Assembly (NCBI GenBank): GCA_004151065.3
Contig: NWUY0304372178.1
Span: forward strand, 1-26,543
Direction of reading: 5' to 3'
DNA length: 26,543 nt
Source: Larix sibirica
Lineage: Eukaryota > Streptophyta > Pinopsida > Pinales > Pinaceae
Translations under genes and position numbers: made by a program
The notes under the pieces: model-generated
What the model was told of the DNA's origin: nothing
What the model saw: the letters and a program-made list of their open reading frames with translations, nothing else
The model's database searches: none
In this document: one piece after another, positions 20,590-26,543 of the stretch
How the letters are laid out: each line of letters opens with the position of its first letter
Numbering within the stretch: the stretch's first letter is position 1

Positions 20590-20847
20590 GGCATCCATCC
20601 CATCCAGCATGAGAATTGTGAAAAAAGGGAACCTACCTATGAGCTACTCGACCCCATCCATGTCTCTGAAGTTCTGGCGGCTGTTTAGAATCTATCCGGG
20701 GCAGTTCTTCCAATGATCCCACCCACTGAGTCTTACTGGCTTCATCAATTGGTAAGGACAGCACTCCATATCCTAGGAGTAATACAGGAAGAAGGTAAGT
20801 TGTTTCATGTTGGCCTTATAAGAGAAGTCTCTAGCAGTCCCCACTAA
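20590..20847 (+). pseudogene. Unknown coding-like relic, ~85 codons with one internal TAG
   Basis: A plus-strand frame runs from just after a TAG at 20587 to a TAA at 20845-20847, interrupted only by TAG at 20686-20688. It reads KREPTYELLDPIHVSEVLAA before the stop and NLSGAVLPMIPPTESYWLHQ, then LVRTALHILGVIQEEGKLFH after it. Amino-acid use looks protein-like. Its last 19 codons lie in the first copy of the repeat at 20791-21215, whose second copy keeps parts of the frame (REVYSG, AIHKG). No family is recognised and no start codon is secure. A second frame is open for 34 codons over 20610-20711, so the reading is uncertain. Confidence 0.3.
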
Positions 20848-21215
20848 GTTATTCATAAAGTAAATTATATAGGTCTAAAAGGTGCTATTTATTCAGGTGG
20901 ATAGTTTGTAACACTGAAGTGAAGGTTGTGTCATGTCATCCCATCCCCGAGAAGTCTATAGCGGTACCTCCTAAGCGATTCATAAAGGCAAGTGGTATAG
21001 GGAAAGGTCCAGGTCTTCAGGTGGGTGTTTGGAAACAAGGGAAGGTAGGGTAAAGTAGAATAGTAAGAGTGCCTGCCTTGTAAACCTCCTAAGAATATAA
21101 GGTAAATAGCAATCAATGGTCTAAGTGCGCAAGCAAGCCCACTGTCCAATAAATAACTAAGGTTGGAGGCACGGAATGAGTTAGTTAAAGGTTGTTCAGT
21201 TGGGTGCCCGGTTAG
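20791..21215. repeat. Degenerate tandem array, unit ~120-130 bases, at least three copies
   Basis: Copy 1 starts at 20791 (GAAGGTAAGTTGTTTCATGT), copy 2 at 20921 (GAAGGTTGTGTCATGTCATC) and copy 3 at 21041 (GAAGGTAGGGTAAAGTAG). Shared inner blocks in order: GAGAAGTCT(C/A)TAGC, C(A/T)CCTAAG, ATTCATAAAG, TATAGG, GGTCTAA (copies 1 and 3) and TTCAGGTGG followed by TGTAACA or GGAAACA. A fourth, weaker set continues to about 21215 with TTCAGTTGGGTGCCCGGTTA. Copies differ heavily, so the array is old. Confidence 0.75.
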
Positions 21216-22075
21216 TAACAGTTCTTAATGAAAGGCAAATAGGGATCTTCCTAGCAATACTGTAATAAATCCTAAATAGTATCCTGGTGAAGCCCGGCCG
21301 AACAAGAGAAAGTAAATAGTGGTACCCACCACTAAGATTCTTGTAAGCATTTATCCCCAAGTTGGTTGGGTAAGTGAGATAGTTCAAGGTGTGTTGGTGA
21401 AGCGAGTGTTGGTTGTTGAACGCCCGCCCGTGGAATCAATGCTAAAAGTTAAGGTAATGGAGCCAGCCGGTATAGAAAGGGAAACCAGTCAATATTGTTG
21501 GTATAAATATATGTAACATAAATGCGAGTAGACATAGGTAAGAATGGTCTAAGTGCTAAACCCCCATTTGATCTACCCTCGATTTTCCACTTCACTTACG
21601 CATACGGAACACAAAGTTCCTGCAGCAATAAATGGATTGAAGGAATGAATGACAATGCTTAGTTACAATGCACCTGTTGAAGAGCATGCGCCAGACACAT
21701 TGTGTCAGGTAGTGCCAGTCAGGTCAGGGAGGTTGGGTGAGCTATTGCATGCACCTGTTTTTAGAAGTTGATGAGCTTATTTTATTTTCATTACGTATAT
21801 AACGCAAGCTTTTAAACATTCTCCAGATATCTATAAATGGCCGACCAGGGTCACGGCAGGCAAGAATTTTCATTTAAATCGATCACAAGTCCCATTTCAT
21901 AGTTTTATTTACCAAAGTCTCCTTTTTATATGGTAACAGGCATTATGGTCATCCAAGCTACTAAAATGCATTTTTTTCTTCCTCTCCCTCCTGCCTCGGT
22001 CGAGCCCTCCGGACCTTAATATTTGCTGAAAAAAAAATTATCTAGGATTCCGGGATTTCTTTGATTCTACGTTAG
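21216..22075. other. No gene recognised; includes one copy of a dispersed repeat
   Basis: TAGTGGTACCCACCACTAAG near 21317 echoes the core of the preceding array, so the array may extend further in decayed form. Bases 21573-21620 hold a copy of a dispersed repeat shared with 24515-24560 (separate entry). Two open frames of 63 and 65 codons (minus 21196-21387; plus 21319-21516) are unsupported. AT-rich DNA with T-runs follows at about 21930-22040. Confidence 0.45.
21573..21620. repeat. Dispersed direct repeat, copy 1 (partner at 24515-24560)
   Basis: CTACCCTCGATTTTCCACTT, then CACTTACGCATACGGAACAC, then a GTTCCT end. The partner reads CTACCCTCGATCCTCACTTA, CGCATACAGAACACGA and GTTCCT. The two lie about 2.9 kb apart in the same orientation and differ by a 5-base indel and a few substitutions. 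Confidence 0.85.
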
Positions 22076-22357
22076 GAACCTCGCTTTTTCTTGATTGCAG
22101 GCCGTCAGCTTGGATACCCAGAAAGGAAAGCTTTCAGTTATATACAATTAACCCAGTTAACCATGCCATACCCATCGACCTATTACACTTTCTGTTAGAC
22201 CGCCGCAGACTACACAGCGGCCCCCCCCTTTACCCCCCACGGAGAAGAACCTCCATGGAGGGGCGAGATAGGCTTCGACACTTGCACCAACTACGGAAAC
22301 TTGTTAAATTATGCTGGTTCAATGATGGATGAGGTTTACAACATTAGGTACGATTAG
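22076..22357 (+). pseudogene. Unknown coding-like relic with an internal TAG
   Basis: A plus-strand frame is open from a TAG just upstream of 22076 to TAG at 22355-22357, with one internal TAG at 22196-22198. The second part reads through a C-run and gives GEEPPWRGEIGFDTCTNYGN followed by LLNYAGSMMDEVYNIRYD. The first part reads LIAGRQLGYPERKAFSYIQL. Codon content looks protein-like and rich in Tyr, Thr, Asn and Gly. No family or start codon is recognised. A perfect 12-base palindrome, CCTCCATGGAGG, lies inside at 22250-22261. Confidence 0.3.
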
Positions 22358-22583
22358 GGACCTGCCAATTAAGTAAGTACGTGTTACGGATTAGGCATGT
22401 TCTGTTACACATTATTCTTATGGAGAGGAGCTTTACAATTCATTCTGGTTACACTACAATATGCAACAATGAGGTGAGTTAGGAACTTCGTTAGTGAGTC
22501 ATTTCTTTTCGACTGCCTTCCTTTAAACTACCTTCCGTTATATACAATGCTTGGCTTGATAGTGAGTGAATGATTGATTCGAT

Positions 22584-22667
22584 TTATTGCATATTCAGGG
22601 GTGGGGCAGTACAATGGACAGAATGCAGCACACTTATTGCGTGGTGGGGCAATACTACGGACGGTAC
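22584..22667. repeat. Two diverged copies of a ~45-50-base unit
   Basis: TTATTGCATATTCAGGGGTG, then GGGCAGTACAATGGACAGAA, is followed by TTATTGCGTGGTGGGGCAAT and ACTACGGACGGTAC. The start-to-start offset is 50 bases. A further TTTATTGCAT word at about 22808 suggests another lost copy. Confidence 0.75.
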
Positions 22668-23207
22668 AGTATGGGGAAGAAGGTACGGTACGGGAAAAGA
22701 CCAAGTAGTTAGTTAGTCACTACCGCCTGAGGAAGAAGATAATTTGGAATTGGATATTCTAATATATAAGATGCAAACAAGTTCTGTTACTGCACATTCG
22801 AGTAAGGTTTATTGCATCTTCAGCAACAACGTCGGAGGCAGGCAATAACTTTTGGTAGAACAGATTTGAAAAAGATTCTCATTCACTATTTGATTTTGCA
22901 GAAATCCCCTTTTTAGGTAGTCACTGGAAATACGACTCATCCGGGCCGCTAAAAATGATTTATTATTACTAAATTATGGCTTTTAAGACACTTTATATAT
23001 GTTCCCCAGGATTTAGTTGATCGAGGAGGGATCACTTTGTTTGAAGGTTTGCCGGTACAACGCGATGGACAAATCACTGCCCCCACCAACACCTACCAAG
23101 TACACGTCATCAGGATGGACCCTTACGCTTTATGGAAAACATTCCCATTACGTTATTTATGATCCTCTCAGTTCAGACACACTTCTTTACGCTTTCTGGA
23201 ACCTATA
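22668..23207. other. No gene recognised
   Basis: The plus-strand frame 23017-23208 (63 codons, with SLPPPTPTKYTSSGW) has no domain and no context. Its tail carries CATTCCCATTACG and TTACGCTTTCTGGAA, both of which recur at 23366-23388, so part of it belongs to a repeat. No other signal seen. Confidence 0.4.
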
Positions 23208-23340
23208 GAGAAGAGGCCTTTACGAGAGAGAAGCCTTTACAATAGAGGAGGCCTTATCACTAGGCCTGGACAATAGATAGAGGTCTTGGCACACGAACGA
23301 TTGAGAGAGGAGGTCTTTACACTTGAAAAAGCCTGGTGGA
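23208..23340. repeat. AGAGGCCTTTAC minisatellite, cluster 1
   Basis: About seven degenerate units of 15-22 bases: AGAGGCCTTTACGAG, AGAAGCCTTTACAAT, AGAGGAGGCCTTATCAC, TAGGCCTGGACAAT, AGAGGTCTTGGCACAC, GAGGAGGTCTTTACACTTG and AAAGCCTGGTGGACAC. The shared core is RRGRCCTKKACA. The first unit begins directly after the TTACGCTTTCTGGAA word. Confidence 0.8.
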
Positions 23341-23589
23341 CACAACGTTATGTATGCTTTCAGTTATTCCCATTACGCTTTCTGGAAACAATCTCAAGCC
23401 CCATACCAAGCCTATCTGTCTAACATTCTCCCATTTAGCATTATACCATCCCCATTCTTGCATACACCCGCATGATCATTGATCAATATCGCTTGCCCCA
23501 TGATGTTCATTGGATCGACACAGCTCGATTATACGCCTTTCACACATTCACCCAACAAGCCGAGTACCACGAGGATAGATCTGGACCAA
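23341..23589. other. Spacer between the two minisatellite clusters
   Basis: It contains a second TTCCCATTACGCTTTCTGGA word at about 23367, repeating the sequence that precedes cluster 1. The rest shows no gene and no further repeat. It is less than a gene's length and is included to complete the array layout. Confidence 0.5.
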
Positions 23590-23782
23590 ACATAGAGGTC
23601 TTGACTACGATAAGAGGCCTTCACACTTGAAAGAGGCCTTGACAACAACGATAGAGGAGGCCTGGAACACTATAGGTCTGGACACACTATAAGAAGAGGC
23701 CTTTACAACAATAGAGGAGGCCTGGACAGAGGCCTTGACTCACGATAAGAAGAGGTCTTTACACACAAGAGAGGTCTTTAAT
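23590..23782. repeat. AGAGGCCTTTAC minisatellite, cluster 2
   Basis: About ten units of the cluster 1 family, including ATAGAGGTCTTGACTACG, ATAAGAGGCCTTCACACTTG, AAAGAGGCCTTGACAACA, ATAGAGGAGGCCTGGAACAC, ATAGGTCTGGACACACT, ATAAGAAGAGGCCTTTACAA, CAATAGAGGAGGCCTGGAC, AGAGGCCTTGACTCACG, ATAAGAAGAGGTCTTTACAC and AAGAGAGGTCTTTAATTACG. A fuller consensus is GATAGAGGAGGCCTTGACAC. Adjacent units differ by presence or absence of an AGG or GAA triplet. Confidence 0.85.
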
Positions 23783-23820
23783 TACGCCTCACTTTTAATA
23801 TTCTCACATTTGCCCGGGAA

Positions 23821-23980
23821 GCTCTAATGCCTTACCACGTGTAAACTGGACTCGAACCTTGACACTTGAGGTTGGAACCTGCCCTGTATGCTCTTTATGA
23901 TTAAACCACTTAAACTGGACATACCCTTCGAACCTTACCCTTGAGGCTCTATTCGATTAACCTCGTGAAATTGGATGCTA
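23821..23980. repeat. Three diverged copies of a ~56-69-base unit
   Basis: Copies start at GCTCT words at 23821, 23890 and 23946. The shared pattern is GCTCT..ATGATTAA..CC..GT..AAACTGGAC. The first two also share CGAACCTT followed by ACCCTTGAGG or ACACTTGAGG in their second halves. Copies are in direct orientation and heavily diverged. Confidence 0.7.
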
Positions 23981-24365
23981 AACTTTATAGAAGCCACTTT
24001 TACCAGATCGCCATGGAGACGTTGACCTTTTCCATTTTAGGAGGTAACCCCCTTAGCCGATAGGAAGGATAATAGAAGTTACCCATATAATAAACATGCT
24101 TAATCAGACATTTTACATTTTACATTTCACCTTTGCCTTTCACCAGGGACGGGGGGCCTTTAAGCCAAGGAAGGGCCAGAAGTAAGGAGGTCTATGATAG
24201 CCGGTACTTTATTCTGCTACTCGATGCCTGTTGTCAATGCACTCGATCCAAGAGGCGATCCAAGTGTTGATGCCAGGTGTTGATGTCGATGCTTAGCTTG
24301 AAGTTATACTTGAATAATCTCTACCACTCCCAATACATTTCAATCTCATGTCCCAATATGATCCA
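23981..24365. other. No gene recognised; minor short repeats
   Basis: ACATTTTACATTTTACATTT (about 24110-24130) is a simple tandem run. At 24233-24290, the words ACTCGATCCAAGAGGCGATC and GTTGATGCCAGGTGTTGATG are small direct duplications. No gene-like signal. Confidence 0.5.
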
Positions 24366-24500
24366 ATCTGTCGTACCCTTCGAGGAATAATCATTCTCAC
24401 GTATACTGCGAGGGCTAATCTTTCGTACCCGTCAAGGGCTAAGCTACCCATCGAGGTCTACATCGAGGTCTAATCTATCGTAACAATTCGAGGTATAACC
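24366..24500. repeat. Five-copy degenerate tandem array, unit ~27 bases
   Basis: Copies start at 24366 (ATCTGTCGTACCCTTCGAGG), 24390 (ATCATTCTCACGTATACTGC..), 24418 (ATCTTTCGTACCCGTCAAGG), 24442 (AGCTACCCATCGAGGTCTA, with the last 12 bases doubled) and 24473 (ATCTATCGTAACAATTCGAG). The consensus is ATCTTTCGTACCCTTCGAGG followed by a short TA-rich tail. It lies directly before the dispersed repeat copy at 24515. Confidence 0.8.
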
Positions 24501-24514
24501 TAAGGTCATGTTAT

Positions 24515-24560
24515 CTACCCTCGATCCTCACTTACGCATACAGAACACGATGGCGTTCCT
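24515..24560. repeat. Dispersed direct repeat, copy 2 (partner at 21573-21620)
   Basis: CTACCCTCGATCCTCACTTA followed by CGCATACAGAACACGA and GTTCCT matches the copy at 21573 apart from a 5-base gap and isolated changes. It adjoins the 27-base array, whose units also contain TACCC and TCGA words, so the two may share an origin. Confidence 0.85.
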
Positions 24561-24869
24561 ACCTGGTCTGGGCTACTAACTTGGCTATTCCGCTAGAGAC
24601 AGCCAGAAGACATGTTTGTTACTTACGAGCATCTCAATTAAGACTGATCCAATTGGATTAGATTTTATCATGATTCTAATTCCGAGAGGGGAGTTCCCAA
24701 CTAACACATATCACGTACCCATAATTCCAATCTATCATATTGATCAACTCCCAATCTAACGGCCCCTTCATACCCATCCCGCGTCCCAATACGTAGCCAC
24801 GCCTAATAAAACTTCCCTACTCCAAACTCCCAACTCTAACAAAATGCCCCATCTTACGAGATAGGTGTT
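24561..24869. other. No gene recognised; CCCAATCTA-type short words
   Basis: The words CCAATCTATC, CCCAATCTAAC, CCCAATACG and CCCAACTCTAAC recur over 24726-24840, suggesting another decayed short repeat. The minus-strand 98-codon frame at 24768-25064 covers this and the next repeats; its Leu/Gly-rich content follows the repeated DNA, and I do not call it a gene. Confidence 0.45.
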
Positions 24870-24951
24870 CCCACCGGAAACATCTTCCCAATAGGCGGGT
24901 CCCACAGGCGATCCCACCGGCAACAGCACAATCCCAATAGGTTGTCCCACA
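24870..24951. repeat. Two direct copies of a ~40-base unit
   Basis: CCCACCGGAAACATCTTCCC then AATAGGCGGGTCCCACA is followed from 24913 by CCCACCGGCAACAGCACAAT, CCCAATAGGTTGTCCCACA. The offset is 43 bases, with a two-base indel in the middle. Confidence 0.85.
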
Positions 24952-25012
24952 AACAAGGATGAATGAGGAAGACTAGCCAGGAGGACTTGCCAATCATAGG
25001 AATACAAACCCA

Positions 25013-25073
25013 AGAGAGGAAGGAATAGGACCCATACGGAAAACAAAAGAGGAATAGAACCCATACGGGAGGG
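25013..25073. repeat. Two direct copies of a ~30-base unit
   Basis: GAGGAAGGAATAGGACCCAT then ACGGAAAAC is followed by AAAAGAGGAATAGAACCCAT then ACGGGAGGG. The copies are adjacent and differ at few positions, so this is one of the less decayed duplications. Confidence 0.85.
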
Positions 25074-26387
25074 ACGGGGGAGTACTACCTGGGCCGGACC
25101 GCTCGGCTTTGATACTCCGCTTGGTCACTTGGCCTTGGCTCCCAGTTATATAAAAAAGCCTAATTCAATATTTTCATTTCTATAAAACTTTCGTTATGAG
25201 GGTACGAGGAATTATTTAGAATCGCAGGTACTAAAAAGAATTTTTATTAATTGAAATTGGCATTTAAAGAAGTTTACCTAATAGAGCTAGGATGGAATCA
25301 TCTGCTTTTAGGATAATGTGCCTACACCCGCTATACGGAGAGAGGAAACACTCACAAAAAGCCTAGAATTTTCATTTAACTAAGCCCACCTGGAACTACT
25401 TGAGCCAGCACACCGAGTAGGACCTTCACCACGCACGAAAGCCCTAACCCGCCTTATCTCTTGTGTCGCCTGTTTGAGCCTAGAGCTTATTGCTCAGTCC
25501 CAGTCAGCATAAGGAAGGTACCCCCAAGTCCGCCAAATCCGCGTAACTACCGTCAAGTACAAGTCCACGTGCAAGTCGACCAAGTAAACCAGCCACCGAG
25601 TGGGTGCCCGCCATACGTGAGTGACAGTAGAATGTGCCTAGCACGTTAGGAAAGGAAATGAAATAGATGATGGTTTGCTCTTATATACTTGCACCCTTGG
25701 ATAAGGAGCCGAGGTAGGACGAGATAAAATGGCCTAACAAAAGACAACAAGATAAGGAAACGTTCAATCCACATAGTTCAACAAAACACCCATATCGAGT
25801 GAATGAAAAGGTCCACATCACTAGCCGAGAATATGGAGAAGCAACCTATTTTGATAATATCATCTATAATGAAAGTTACCGCACCTAGACCTTAAAAGGC
25901 CTTATTCGAGTGGATACGCTTACGGATACTTCAGCCCCACCGTTGGGCGCAGGCAAGAAGTTCGGCTAGACCAGATCTTACAAAACAGCTTCATTCAACA
26001 TTCATTTTTGTCTAATTCAATTGCTATTTTTGAGGGCGGAGCGTTCCTTATACTACCGCATAATAAAGTTTTGGCATAATTCTTTTCTCATCTGACCTAC
26101 AAAATGGATTTTCTACTTATTTATCTATACCCTCTCTAGACGTTCACCTATGATTCCCTGGTGGTGATTCAGATTCAATTGTATAGTTTAGTAGATGCCG
26201 GGAATCCATCCAAGTGTCGAACAGGTAGTAATCACTCGATGACAAGATCCCAGTTTCGATACAAGAGCCGATCCAGTTGATCCCGCTACACAGTTTAAAA
26301 GGTACAGGGATGCATCCACCCATGTTAAACAGAAATGGTTAGGAAGTTCCTTGAACCTGGTACACAAATGCCCGAGAAAGATGTTCT
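25074..26387. other. No gene recognised
   Basis: The plus-strand frame 25461-25649 (62 codons) ends with a periodic QVQVHVQVDQVNQ stretch, made by the DNA words CAAGTACAAGTCC, CAAGTCGACCAAGTAAACC; I treat it as a small repeat, not a gene. At about 25857-26010 two plus-strand frames are each open for 30 codons or more, one with LKGLIRVDTLTDTSAPPLGA, but they compete and neither is recognised. A minus-strand frame (26188-26418, 76 codons) overlaps the stretch described next. Confidence 0.4.
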
Positions 26388-26540
26388 TTATGTTAGTATC
26401 CTGAATGGTTGGGCCCAATAATTGGTTTTGATCCTATCCTTAGTGTTAGGTATAGATACCAATTCACTATAGAGTTGTTCATTTTTCCCATTCTTAATGG
26501 CATTCAAGTATTCCGCAAAATCTTCAAGTATGCTTAGTAC
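26388..26540 (-). pseudogene. Unassigned coding-like fragment at the right edge
   Basis: On the minus strand, from just after an in-frame TAG at 26541-26543 to a TAA at 26388, 50 codons read LEDFAEYLNAIKNGKNEQLY followed by SELVSIPNTKDRIKTNYWAQ. The mix of charged, polar and hydrophobic residues is protein-like. It has no start codon and ends abruptly. A shift to another frame near 26410 would continue it as QDTNIKNIFLGHL for another 70 codons. No family is recognised. It may be the interior of a broken gene whose upstream part lies beyond the window. Confidence 0.3.
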
Positions 26541-26543
26541 CTA

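Noticed and set aside
23208-23782. CRISPR-like array
   Set aside because: Units are 15-22 bases, nearly adjacent and degenerate, without spacers of constant length, and there are no cas genes. It is a minisatellite.
24768-25064. 98-codon minus-strand open frame, the longest outside the LINE except one
   Set aside because: It covers two local direct repeats and its Leu/Gly/Val-rich content follows the repeated DNA. The plus-strand repeats explain it better.
26188-26540. Possible piece of an organelle plasmid or RNA-virus-derived polymerase gene
   Set aside because: No catalytic motif of a polymerase could be seen; the evidence stops at protein-like composition.
4991-26543. Standard plant mitochondrial genes (respiratory subunits, ribosomal proteins, rRNAs) or group II intron domain V
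   Set aside because: Looked for by characteristic motifs in all frames and none recognised. A database search could find short exons I missed.

Overview
The window has no intact protein-coding gene that I can recognise. It looks like non-coding DNA of a seed-plant organelle genome, most likely a large, expanded mitochondrial genome of the conifer/gymnosperm type, carrying DNA imported from the nucleus. This is an inference. The evidence is a plant L1-type LINE at the left end next to about 21 kb with intermediate base composition, no dense genes, no ordinary nuclear transposon fabric, and many short, strongly diverged tandem duplications. No rRNA or standard mitochondrial gene exon was recognised. 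A nuclear origin for the whole window cannot be excluded.

Layout. Bases 1 to about 4690 are the 5' two thirds of a minus-strand, non-LTR retrotransposon (LINE). It has a leader with a G-quadruplex motif, an ORF1 with DUF4283-like and zinc-knuckle regions, and an ORF2 with endonuclease and reverse transcriptase. The element runs off the left edge and is dead, with several stops and frameshifts. About 4690-4990 is AT-rich flank. From about 5000 to the right end the DNA changes character. It is a chain of degenerate direct repeats with units of about 14 to 130 bases, and up to about 550. They are spaced through 5058-5490, 7351-9011, 9590-10250, 16730-17204, 17640-18200, 18300-19480, 20791-21215, 22584-22665, 23208-23782, 23821-23980, 24366-24500 and 24870-25073. 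Two stretches (about 10880-11650 and 19600-19930) are visibly more AT-rich and may be further foreign insertions.

Several stretches read like decayed protein-coding DNA: a Thr/Ala/Gly/Ser/Tyr-rich repetitive frame (11660-11860 and 13790-15032), 20590-20847, 22076-22357, and a short minus-strand frame at the right edge (26388-26540). None matches a family I can name. One tRNA-like fold sits at about 9362-9440; its T-arm and acceptor stem are good, but its anticodon loop is oversized.

The only features that work together are the two reading frames of the LINE. The rest is best read as a record of repeated local duplication followed by free divergence.
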